From positions 1-51,976 of the forward strand of contig NZ_FNCV01000013.1 in assembly GCF_900100455.1 (NCBI RefSeq): 51,976 bases of DNA, in the 5' to 3' direction. Every line of letters starts with the position of its first letter. Positions within the stretch are counted from its first letter, which is position 1. A program made the position numbers and the translations under genes. The notes under the pieces are model-generated. The model was not told where the DNA came from. It was given only the letters and a program-made list of their open reading frames with translations, and ran no database searches. This DNA comes from Roseospirillum parvum. Its GTDB lineage: Bacteria > Pseudomonadota > Alphaproteobacteria > Rhodospirillales > Rhodospirillaceae. This document shows positions 39,661 to 47,089 of the stretch, piece after piece.

Positions 39661-41357
39661 GCCGCGTCTCCCTGGGTGCTGGCTTGCTCGGCCTCGGCTT
39701 CCGGGGCGACGTAGGCCCACAACTGGTCGAGGTGGTAGAGCCCCTGGAACCACGCCGCCGACCCCGTCTTGGCCTTGTCGGAGAGGGTGTGGAGCAGACC
39801 TTCCAGGGTGGCCTTTCCGTCGAACTCCAGGTCCTTCCAGGTCTGGCCGGCCTGGGCAAGGTCGCGTGCGATGAAGCAGGCCCGCACCATCCGCTTGAGC
39901 TGGCGCTGGGGCAGGCCGTCGGGCGCCTTCAGGCCCGGCAGGTGTTTGCTCAGCGCCTCCACCCCATCCACATCCAGGATCAGGTGGCGGGTCTCGGCGC
40001 CGGGGAGGGTCAGCGCCGTGAGGTGGTCCTCCGCCCCGTTGCCCAGGTGGTCGAAGGACTCAAGCACCTGGTAGGCCAGGCTGGAGCACTTGCGCCCGCG
40101 CATGCCGTCCTCCTTGGCCAGGTCGGCCAGCTCGCGGGCCAGGGCCACGACGCGATGGATCGGCGCCTTGTAGCCGCAGAAGACCAGGCCCAGGGCGTGG
40201 TGCAAAGGGTCGTTCCCGATCTTCCATTTGGCGCTTTGGGTCAGGAACTGGTGGGCCACCGCCCAGCCCTCCCAGGCGGGCAGGACCAGCATGAACTCGT
40301 CGCCGCCCCACATCAGGGTTTCCAGACGCAGCCGGCCGGTCGGGGCCCGCTCGTCCTCGTCCTCGTCCTGTTCCTTGGCCTGACGGGCATCATGGGGCGA
40401 GACCCGCCAGCGGCGCTTGTTGGCCTCCTCGACAGCCTCTTCCAGGAGCCATTTCAGGAACTCGGCCCGGGTGCGTTTGACCTCGGCGTCGAAGTCCTTC
40501 TGGGCCTTGATGGCGGCTTGGTCCTTGTCCTGCCCCTTCTTGATGGCGGTCTTGATGGCGGCGCTGATCTGCTTCCGCTGGATGCCGGTAAAGCCGTTGC
40601 CGTCCAGGTAGAGCACCGCCATCTTGTCGTTCAGGGGGCCAAAGGAGGCGCTTCCGGCGATGTCCTGAAAATGCCGGGCAAAGCGTTCGTCGTTGATGCG
40701 TTCGGAAAGCGGCGGCTTATCCTGATCGGCGCCATTGTTCCCCTGGCCCTCAAGGTCGCGGCGCAACAGGTTCTGGTAGAAGTTGACCCGCCTCTCGTCG
40801 ATGCCTTTCTGGTCCACCCCGTGCCCGCGCCGCACTTCGGTGGCGCGGCTCAGCACCCGTTGTTCCCCCTTGATCTTGCGCGGCTTGCCCTGGGCCGGGC
40901 GGATGCCGTCGATCTGGCAGACGGCGGGAGTGTCACCGTTGGTGCCGGCGTCGACCAGAGTGGGCACGGCCAGGCCCGGGCTGGCCAACTGGCGGCGGCG
41001 AATGCGGGCCATCAGCCGCTCGCGGTCGGCGACGAAGCCCTCCGCGCTGGCCGGCACGCTGTCGACCAGAATGGTGGCGTGCTGGAAGTACGCGTGCCCG
41101 TTCAGCCATTCGCGGATCTCTTCCACCAGCGTCTTGGCAGCGTCGGTATCGCCGGTGAAGCGGAACAGACCGGCCGAAGCCCCGGTGGAGATGGGCTCCA
41201 GGTAGGGGCGACTCTGGCCGTTGTACTTGTCACACAGGTCCTGGATGGCCTCCAACAGCAGCAGGCCGCCGCCCCGGATGGTGCTGAGGTCCTGGGTGTC
41301 GAGAATGAAGGGGTCCATGTTGACCCCCTCCACGCGGATGTAATGCGTCGCGCTCAC
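39657..41357 (-). CDS. cas10: Cas10-like large subunit with literal GGDEF motif, no HD domain
   Basis: The 566-residue protein is started at GTG 41357 (SATHYIRVEGVNMDPFI) behind GGGAGG. An inactive palm-like N-terminus (1-130) has DTQDLSTIRGGGLLLLEAI. The second palm has KMAVLYLDGNGFTGIQ (Asp252) and LETLMWGGDEFMLVLP, so the nucleotidyl-cyclase signature is GGDEF (351-355), not the usual Cas10 GGDD. No N-terminal HD nuclease is seen, so DNA cleavage by this subunit is unlikely. Output is expected through a second messenger. It is short for Cas10, which is usually 700-900 residues. It heads the RAMP operon. Confidence 0.85.
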   Translation of the reverse strand: MSATHYIRVEGVNMDPFILDTQDLSTIRGGGLLLLEAIQDLCDKYNGQSRPYLEPISTGASAGLFRFTGDTDAAKTLVEEIREWLNGHAYFQHATILVDSVPASAEGFVADRERLMARIRRRQLASPGLAVPTLVDAGTNGDTPAVCQIDGIRPAQGKPRKIKGEQRVLSRATEVRRGHGVDQKGIDERRVNFYQNLLRRDLEGQGNNGADQDKPPLSERINDERFARHFQDIAGSASFGPLNDKMAVLYLDGNGFTGIQRKQISAAIKTAIKKGQDKDQAAIKAQKDFDAEVKRTRAEFLKWLLEEAVEEANKRRWRVSPHDARQAKEQDEDEDERAPTGRLRLETLMWGGDEFMLVLPAWEGWAVAHQFLTQSAKWKIGNDPLHHALGLVFCGYKAPIHRVVALARELADLAKEDGMRGRKCSSLAYQVLESFDHLGNGAEDHLTALTLPGAETRHLILDVDGVEALSKHLPGLKAPDGLPQRQLKRMVRACFIARDLAQAGQTWKDLEFDGKATLEGLLHTLSDKAKTGSAAWFQGLYHLDQLWAYVAPEAEAEQASTQGDAA

Positions 41358-41518
41358 CGCTGGCGTTCCTCCCTTCCGTCCGAGGGCGGCTGGTGGCCGG
41401 GGCGGCACCGCTTTTGGCGCACAGGGCGCCGAGGCCGCCGGCAAGAGGGTAACCACGTTAAGTGCCTGTCCGGCCACAAATCCACCCCAAAGAGCAATCC
41501 CGTTTTGATTGACTTCTC

Positions 41519-41547
41519 CGCGCCGCGTGTTCTTAAAGCGCTGGTGG
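41519..41547 (+). promoter_or_regulatory. Candidate promoter of cas6
   Basis: TTGACT (41519-41524) and CTTAAA (41542-41547) are separated by 17 nt and lie about 55 nt before the cas6 ATG, in the divergent gap between cas10 and cas6. The -35 is near consensus; the -10 is weaker. The minus-strand cas10 promoter should be in the same gap but I cannot place it. Confidence 0.4.
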
Positions 41548-41602
41548 TGCCGCCGCTTCGGCCCGGCCTTTGCGTGAACGTGGCAAAACCTTGGAGTCCG
41601 CC

Positions 41603-42517
41603 ATGCCGGACAACGTCCTCGACCAGGCCCTGGAGAGCCCCTCGGAGACCGTCGAGTCGGCCCGATTGCCCGAGGTCTGGCGCCAGCTCGACATCCGTTT
41701 TGAGTGCGGCTGGCCGGGTTGGCTGGATCATCCCTGGCGCCTGCCGTCCCGACTCCGGGGGGCGATCGGCCAGCAGATGCACCGCTCGGCCTCGCCGCAG
41801 GCGCGGGATGGATTGCCCTGTCCGTGGCGTCCGCCCTCGTCCTGGGATGTCTTTTTCCGGGACCGCCGGGTGAGCGGACTGCGCCAGCCGTTGGCCAAGC
41901 CGTGGGTGATCTCGGCCGAGGGCGATGCCGGGCGGGCACGGCTTGCGATCACCATCCGGCTGTTCGGCTGGGCCGGCGAGTGGGCCGGCGAGGTGGCCGA
42001 GGCGGCGACCCAGGCGCTGTCCGGGGCGGCCCCCGGGGGCGAGGCACAACGGCGGCTGGCGTTGGACATCCGGGGGCGGGAGATGGGGGTCTGGGAGGGC
42101 GCGCCCGACCTCGACTGGCCGCCCGGGGTGCCGGCGCTGGTGGTCTTTCAGACCCCGGTGGTGTTCCGCGCCGGCCAGCGGGCCCACCCCACCCTGGCCG
42201 GTCTGCCCCTGCGGCTGGCCGATCGTCTGCAATCCCTGGCCCCGTGGATGGGGGTGCGGCTGACGGTGGAGGCCGCGGCGCTGAAGCGGCTGGAGAGCGA
42301 CCTTGAGCGCGACGAGCGGGGGCTTCAGCCCTGGCGGGGTTGGCGCGGCAGCGTGCGCCAGCCCCGGCCGGTGCCGGTGGAGGGGCGGGTGGGAAGCCTG
42401 TTGCTGGGCCCGCCGCCGGCGCCGCTGCTCCCCCTGCTGGTGCTCGGCCAGTGGACCCACGTGGGCAGCCACGCCGCCCTGGGCCAGGGACGCTATCGGG
42501 TATCGCCGGTGGGCTGA
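41603..42517 (+). CDS. cas6: Cas6 crRNA-processing endoribonuclease
   Basis: The 304-residue protein starts at ATG 41603 behind TTGGAG. It has RAMP character: DIRFECGWPGWLDHPWRLPS at the N-terminus, LDIRGREMGVWEG and LVVFQTPVVFRAGQ in the middle, and the C-terminal LGQWTHVGSHAALGQGRYRV, matching the Cas6 glycine-rich loop. It lies between the effector operon and array 2 and is divergent from cas10. It should process transcripts of both RT-linked arrays, whose repeats share their 5'-handle half. Catalytic residues cannot be named with confidence. Confidence 0.8.
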   Translation: MPDNVLDQALESPSETVESARLPEVWRQLDIRFECGWPGWLDHPWRLPSRLRGAIGQQMHRSASPQARDGLPCPWRPPSSWDVFFRDRRVSGLRQPLAKPWVISAEGDAGRARLAITIRLFGWAGEWAGEVAEAATQALSGAAPGGEAQRRLALDIRGREMGVWEGAPDLDWPPGVPALVVFQTPVVFRAGQRAHPTLAGLPLRLADRLQSLAPWMGVRLTVEAAALKRLESDLERDERGLQPWRGWRGSVRQPRPVPVEGRVGSLLLGPPPAPLLPLLVLGQWTHVGSHAALGQGRYRVSPVG

Positions 42518-42548
42518 CGGAGCGGCCTTTCGGGAACGATTTCCCTGG

Positions 42549-42593
42549 CGGACACAAAAAAAGGGAGCCGATGGCTCCCTTTTTTTGTGTCCG
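42549..42593 (+). terminator. Perfect bidirectional Rho-independent terminator
   Basis: A 21-bp perfect inverted repeat has arms from CGGACACAAAAAAAGGGAGC to its complement, with a GAT loop at about 42570-42572. An A-run precedes the stem and a T-run follows it, so it terminates in both directions. It ends the cas6 transcript from the left and the leftward array-2 transcript from the right, insulating the two. Confidence 0.92.
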
Positions 42594-42600
42594 CGATCAA

Positions 42601-43355
42601 CCCGGCGTCCGCTCGAGAGCACGGATGAGTGCTGATCACGAGTGCCAGGAGAACGAGTTTGACGTCCGGTCTCAGTCCGCTCGAGAGCGCGGATGAGTGC
42701 TGATCTAACCCTTTTTCCACCCCCCTCTTTCTGGAGGCGCGGTCTCAGTCCGCTCGAGAGCGCGGATGAGTGCTGATCCTGGGTTCTCCAGACATCGGAG
42801 GTGCCGGTGTACCACCGTCTCAGTCCGCTCGAGAGCGCGGATGAGTGCTGATCACAAGAATACGGAGGAGATCATCTCCATCGCCGTCTCAGTCCGCTCG
42901 AGAGCGCGGATGAGTGCTGATCGGAAGCCCGGATTACCGGGCAGGTTCGGATGCCGAAGTCTCAGTCCGCTCGAGAGCGCGGATGAGTGCTGATCTTGCG
43001 GCTGCTGACTACCCCAAGATGGAGAACGGTGTCTCAGTCCGCTCGAGAGCGCGGATGAGTGCTGATCTCGGCCCGCTCTGGAGAAGGAGATCGCGATGAA
43101 GTCTCAGTCCGCTCGAGAGCGCGGATGAGTGCTGATCTCTTTTCTTTCCTCTTCCCCTTGTTTTAGGAGGAGTCTCAGTCCGCTCGAGAGCGCGGATGAG
43201 TGCTGATCTTTGTTACTCTAACCGCCCGCCACAAGAGGTGGTGGTCTCAGTCCGCTCGAGAGCGCGGATGAGTGCTGATCCCCGGACCCCATCCCCATCC
43301 CGGACCCCGTCCCGTTCCGTCTCAGTCCGCTCGAGAGCGCGGATGAGTGCTGATC
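42601..43355 (-). CRISPR. CRISPR array 2 (RT-Cas1-linked type III), 11 repeats, 10 spacers
   Basis: The 37-bp repeat begins GTCTCAGTCCGCTCGAGAGC and ends GATGAGTGCTGATC on the plus strand. Spacers are 31-38 nt. The leftmost repeat (42601-42637) is degenerate in its first ten bases and has one internal change, marking the old end. On the minus strand the repeat ends GGACTGAGAC, like the usual 3' ATTGAAAC-type handle, so it is read leftward from a leader at 43356. The core GTCCGCTCGAGAGCGCGGA can fold into a stem. Repeats are related to those of array 3. Confidence 0.97.
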
Positions 43356-43569
43356 TTACTCTCTGGAACACCTTGGTCAAGCTGAAAATTTTGGCGCTCA
43401 TTCCAGATGGAGGCACCCTCTTGGCGACAGGGCGGATCGAATTATGGCAAAAGCATGGCGGAAAGGGAATTTTTCATTTATTATCAATACTCCTTGAATT
43501 CCAGACGGTTCGCACAGGCCGATCTTTGAGTGTATGACATAGATAAAACCCTCCTCTCGGGAGCCCGCC
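43356..43569 (-). promoter_or_regulatory. Leader of array 2 and promoter region of RT-cas1
   Basis: The segment next to the last repeat begins TTACTCTCTGGAA and contains CATTCCAGATGG, CATGGCGGA and ACGGTTCGCACA. The same blocks in the same order flank array 3, with ACGGTTCGCACA ending exactly 161 nt from the last repeat in both. The A/T-rich patch near 43470-43495 (minus-strand TTGATAATAAA) is the probable array promoter. The plus-strand promoter of RT-cas1 must also lie here. Confidence 0.75.
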
Positions 43570-45504
43570 ATGTCGGTCTTTCAACGCCTGACCGAGGTAC
43601 CCGTTCTGGCCACGGCCTGGGACAAGGTCAAGGCCAACGGCGGCGGTCCGGGGGGCGACGGGCAGACCCTGGGGCAGTTCGAAAGCGGCCTTCAAGGGCG
43701 CCTGGCCAGCCTGTCCGACGAGATCAGGCGGGGGCGCTACCGTCCGGGGCCGGTGCGCCATGTGGATATCGCCAAGCCCTCGGGCGGAATTCGGCGGCTC
43801 AGCGTGCCCTGTGTGCGCGACCGGGTGGCCCAGACGGCGGTCGCCCAGTGGCTGACCCGCCACCTGGACCCCGAATTCGAGGACGCCAGCTATGCCTATC
43901 GCCCGGGGCGGTCGGTGCAGCGGGCGGTGGCCCGGGTGGCCAGCCTGAGGCGGCGGGGCTACACCTGGACCCTGGAGGGAGACATCGCGCGCTTTTTCGA
44001 CGAGGTGCCGCATGATCCCCTGCTCGCCAAGCTGGAGCGGCATGTGGGCGATGCCCGGCTGATCGACCTGATCGGCCTGTGGCTGGAGGCGCTGGCCCCG
44101 GGCGGGGTGGGGCTGCCGCAAGGGGCGCCGATCTCGCCGGTGCTGAGCAACCTTTACCTGGACGAGTTGGACGAGCGCCTGGACGGCCACGGGGTGCGGC
44201 TGGTCCGCTTCGCCGATGATTTCGTGGTGCTGTGCCGCAGCGAGAAGGACGCCGAGCAGACCCTGGTCCGGGTGGCCGGTCTGCTGCAGCCCCTGGGCCT
44301 TCGGCTGAACATGGAGAAGACCCGGGTGGTGCCCTTCGAGAAGGGCTTTCGCTTTCTCGGCCGGCTGTTCGTGCGCTCGCTGGTGGTCGAGGAATTGTGG
44401 GACGACGCGGAAGGTCTGCCGGCCGCCGCCGAGGCCATCGTCGGGCGGGTCGACGCGGCGGCGGCCGAGGAAGCGGCGGCCCGCCGGGGGGCGCCGCCGG
44501 CCGGGGTTCTGCGCCCGCTCTATGTGGTCGAACCGGGGGCTTCGCTGCGGGCGACCCGGGGTGGGCTGGCGGTGTGGGTGGAGGGGCGGCCGGTGCTGGG
44601 GGTCAATCTGCGCGACGTGGACCGTGTGGAACTGCACCCCGGCACCCATGCCCGCGACGATGCCTTGCGGTTGTGCGCCAGCCAGGGGGTGCCGGTGTCC
44701 CTGATCGGTGGCGGCGGGGCGCTGGCGGCGACCGTGGAGGGGCCTCTGTCGGCCCGGGGTGCGTTGCATCTGGCCCAGGCCCGGCTGATCCTTGACCCCG
44801 AGCGGCGGCTGGCCACCGCCCGGGCGATCGCCCACGGGCGGCTGTTCAATCAGCGCTCGCTGTTGCGGCGGCTCAACCGGGGGCGCGACGAGCCCTTCGT
44901 CGCCCAGGCCTGTCAGGCCCTGGGGCGGGCCCTGCGCCGTCTGCCCGAGGCCCAGGACGTGGCCGCCGTGATGGGGGTGGAGGGCGAGGCCGGGGCGCGC
45001 TATCACCCCGCCCTGGGGGCCCTGCTGCGGGCTCCGTGGGTGTACCGATGGCGCCGTCGCCGGCCGCCGCCCGACCCCTTCAACGCGGTGCTGTCGTATC
45101 TGGCGGCGTTGCTTTATCGCGATGTCTCGGCGCTGATCGCCCGGCGCGGCCTGCATCCCGGGTTCGGGGTGCTGCATGCCTGTCGGGATCACACCCTGGG
45201 GCTGGCCTCGGACCTGGTGGAGGAGTTCCGGGCTCCGCTGGTCGAGGGGTTGGCGGTGTATCTGGTCAACAACCGCATCCTCGGCCTGGAGGGGTTCGGC
45301 CCGGGCGAGGACGACGCCTGCGCCATGACCCAGGGCGCCCGGCGCACCCTGATCGGGCGCTACGAGGCCTGGCTGGACCGCCCGGTGGTCAGTCCGGCGA
45401 GCGGCCACAAGGTTTCCTGGCGGGGTCTGATCCGCGACCAGGTCAACCTGTTCGCCGGCCATCTGGAGGGCGGGGCCTATGTGCCCTACGCCCTGAAGAA
45501 CTAG
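43570..45504 (+). CDS. cas1: Reverse transcriptase-Cas1 fusion
   Basis: The 644-residue protein starts at ATG 43570 behind GGGAG. Residues about 20-270 are a group II intron-like RT: PSGGIRRLSVPCVRDRVAQT, LEGDIARFFDEVPH (Asp138), GLPQGAPISPVLSNLYLDEL and RFADDFVVL with Asp216-Asp217 (FADD instead of YADD). Residues about 315-644 are Cas1: VMGVEGEAGARYHPAL (Glu471), GFGVLHACRDHTLGLASDLV with His536 and Asp548, and EEFRAP. RT-Cas1 proteins with type III systems can acquire spacers from RNA. All catalytic residues are present. No Cas6 domain is fused; cas6 is separate upstream. Confidence 0.96.
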   Translation: MSVFQRLTEVPVLATAWDKVKANGGGPGGDGQTLGQFESGLQGRLASLSDEIRRGRYRPGPVRHVDIAKPSGGIRRLSVPCVRDRVAQTAVAQWLTRHLDPEFEDASYAYRPGRSVQRAVARVASLRRRGYTWTLEGDIARFFDEVPHDPLLAKLERHVGDARLIDLIGLWLEALAPGGVGLPQGAPISPVLSNLYLDELDERLDGHGVRLVRFADDFVVLCRSEKDAEQTLVRVAGLLQPLGLRLNMEKTRVVPFEKGFRFLGRLFVRSLVVEELWDDAEGLPAAAEAIVGRVDAAAAEEAAARRGAPPAGVLRPLYVVEPGASLRATRGGLAVWVEGRPVLGVNLRDVDRVELHPGTHARDDALRLCASQGVPVSLIGGGGALAATVEGPLSARGALHLAQARLILDPERRLATARAIAHGRLFNQRSLLRRLNRGRDEPFVAQACQALGRALRRLPEAQDVAAVMGVEGEAGARYHPALGALLRAPWVYRWRRRRPPPDPFNAVLSYLAALLYRDVSALIARRGLHPGFGVLHACRDHTLGLASDLVEEFRAPLVEGLAVYLVNNRILGLEGFGPGEDDACAMTQGARRTLIGRYEAWLDRPVVSPASGHKVSWRGLIRDQVNLFAGHLEGGAYVPYALKN

Positions 45505-45505
45505 G

Positions 45506-45582
45506 GCAGATCGCGCGAAATGTGACTCGCAGGGCGCTTCAGATTTCGCGCGATCTGCTGTCGATTCAAGGTTTAGAGCGCG
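45506..45582. repeat. Palindromic repeat element between RT-cas1 and cas2
   Basis: Perfect 16-bp arms GCAGATCGCGCGAAAT (45506-45521) and ATTTCGCGCGATCTGC (45543-45558) are followed by GATTCAAGGTTTAGAG (45563-45578). The core and flanks resemble the element at 27881-27955 (AGATCGCGC ... TTCAGATT ... GATTCAATGGTTCAGA). It starts 2 nt after the RT-cas1 stop and occupies the gap before cas2. It appears to be a dispersed palindromic repeat that inserted into the adaptation operon. Confidence 0.8.
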
Positions 45583-45602
45583 TCGCCCCGGGAGTGCCCG
45601 CC

Positions 45603-45890
45603 ATGGCCGAAAGCCGCATGCTGACCGTGTTCTGCTACGACGTGAGCGACGATGGGGTGCGCCGGCGGGTCGCCTCGGTGCTGGAGGACGCGGCGGTCCG
45701 GGTCCAGGGAAGCGTTTTCGAGGCCTGGATGAGCGCCCCCGAGGCGGCCCGCGTGGCCCGGGTGGTGGCCCGCCATCTGGAGGACGGCGACAGCCTCAGG
45801 GTCTATGCGGTGGGGGCGGAAGGATTGCGCCGCAGCCGGGCCTACGGCCCGCCGCCGCTGCTGCCCCGGGACGGCCACCTGATGGTCTGA
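45603..45890 (+). CDS. cas2: Cas2 of the RT-Cas1 adaptation module
   Basis: The 95-residue protein starts at ATG 45603 behind CGGGAG. MLTVFCYDVSDDGVRRRVAS is the Cas2 first strand with the conserved Asp, followed by VRVQGSVFEAWMS and a SLRVYAVGAEGLRRSR strand. It pairs with RT-Cas1 for spacer integration. It is clearly different from the type I-G Cas2 at 4388-4684, so the window carries two independent adaptation modules. A longer in-frame upstream reading is a shadow of RT-cas1. Confidence 0.92.
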   Translation: MAESRMLTVFCYDVSDDGVRRRVASVLEDAAVRVQGSVFEAWMSAPEAARVARVVARHLEDGDSLRVYAVGAEGLRRSRAYGPPPLLPRDGHLMV

Positions 45891-45939
45891 ACGGCGCCGC
45901 GCCGGGGGGGGGGCGTTAAGGGAAATCAAGCAGACCCGC

Positions 45940-45964
45940 AAAGGGGGCCTCGCGGCCCCCTTTT
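45940..45964 (+). terminator. Rho-independent terminator after cas2
   Basis: AAAGGGGGCC (45940-45949), a TCGC loop and GGCCCCC followed by TTTT (to 45964) form a strong GC hairpin with T-run 50 nt after the cas2 stop. It ends the RT-cas1/cas2 transcript before array 3. Confidence 0.9.
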
Positions 45965-46040
45965 CTCGTGTTCTGGAAGGCCGTGCACGACGGTGTTTGC
46001 CGGCCCGGGCGGCGTTGACCCCGGCCCTGGCCACCGACGC

Positions 46041-46590
46041 GCCCCAGCCCGCTCGAGAGCGCGGAATGGCGGCCATCTCGCCCAGATGGAGATCCCCTCC
46101 GCTGAGGAGCAGTTTCAGTCCGCTCGAGAGCGCGGAATGGCGGCCATCCCTGGATCCCTCCGGGGAGGGGTCCCTTTTCGTTTCAGTCCGCTCGAGAGCG
46201 CGGAATGGCGGCCATCGCCTTCGAAAACGCCTCCCTGACGGGAGGAGAAGGGTTTCAGTCCGCTCGAGAGCGCGGAATGGCGGCCATCCGAATTCAAGCG
46301 TCTTCCTGAGGGGAAGTTGAAAGTTTCAGTCCGCTCGAGAGCGCGGAATGGCGGCCATCTTCGGGGGCGGTCGAGGAGGAAAGGTTCGAAAGGACCGGCG
46401 TTTCAGTCCGCTCGAGAGCGCGGAATGGCGGCCATCCTGGAACGAAAATCCAACCCTGACCCCACCGTAATCCTGGGTTTCAGTCCGCTCGAGAGCGCGG
46501 AATGGCGGCCATCCAGGGCGCGCCGCCCTTCCTGAAAGAGCTCGCCAGGCATCGTTTCAGTCCGCTCGAGAGCGCGGAATGGCGGCCATC
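46041..46590 (-). CRISPR. CRISPR array 3 (RT-Cas1-linked type III), 8 repeats, 7 spacers
   Basis: The 37-bp repeat begins GTTTCAGTCCGCTCGAGAGC and ends GGAATGGCGGCCATC on the plus strand. Its first 24 or so bases match array 2 except one (GTTTC versus GTCTC); the remainder differs. The leftmost copy (46041-46077) is degenerate. The minus strand ends GGACTGAAAC, so it is read leftward from the leader at 46591. Spacers are 31-40 nt. Several are rich in hairpins or Shine-Dalgarno-like sequences. Confidence 0.97.
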
Positions 46591-46752
46591 TTACTCTCTG
46601 GAAGTGCTTGGTCAAGAAGAAAAATTTCCGCGCCATTCCAGATGGTTGCGCAATCAAAGCGCGAGTTGGGTTCAGAATGTGGCAGAAACATGGCGGAGTC
46701 CATGATTCCCTTTTATATTCAAGGGTGACGAAATTCCACACGGTTCGCACAT
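46591..46752 (-). promoter_or_regulatory. Leader of array 3
   Basis: The leader starts TTACTCTCTGGAA at the last repeat and contains CATTCCAGATGG, CATGGCGGA and ACGGTTCGCACA, matching the leader of array 2 block by block and at identical overall spacing. A minus-strand TTGAATATAAA around 46708-46720 occupies the same place as TTGATAATAAA in the array 2 leader and is the likely -10 region. Confidence 0.8.
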
Positions 46753-47089
46753 GTGCCCTTATGCGCGTGCTTAATGGCCGATGAATACACTTTTACGTGT
46801 GTCTGCCGCCCGGAACAACGGGCGACGGACAGCGCCCGTACGCATGCCCCCAAAGGCATCGGGCCGGGGCCGTTCGGGCCCCGCCCAACGGCAGACGGAG
46901 GAGTCGAGATGGCCTCGGCGGGGCGCCCCGTCAAGGCGCGCCCCGGGGACGCAGACCCGCACCTCCGGGGGGGGCGCGACGCCCTGCCGCCTTCCTCGGG
47001 CGGTGGCGTCACCCCCCGGCTCTCGACGGTTGCAGGGGCGGGGGCCGGGGGCCTATGGTCGATCACGGTTCGTCGAACGGGAGGTCCCG
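46753..47089. other. Non-coding region upstream of the coupling ATPase
   Basis: This 337-bp stretch has no convincing open frame. An A/T-richer portion (46775-46800) could hold the plus-strand promoter of the downstream gene. A GC-rich inverted segment (GGGCCGGGGCCG and CGGGCCCCGCCC, about 46861-46886) lies in the middle. Nothing else is recognised. Confidence 0.4.

Noticed and set aside
43570-45504. RT-Cas1 as part of a group II intron or retron.
   Set aside because: No intron RNA domain or maturase/endonuclease region is visible and the C-terminal half has all Cas1 catalytic residues next to cas2 and arrays.
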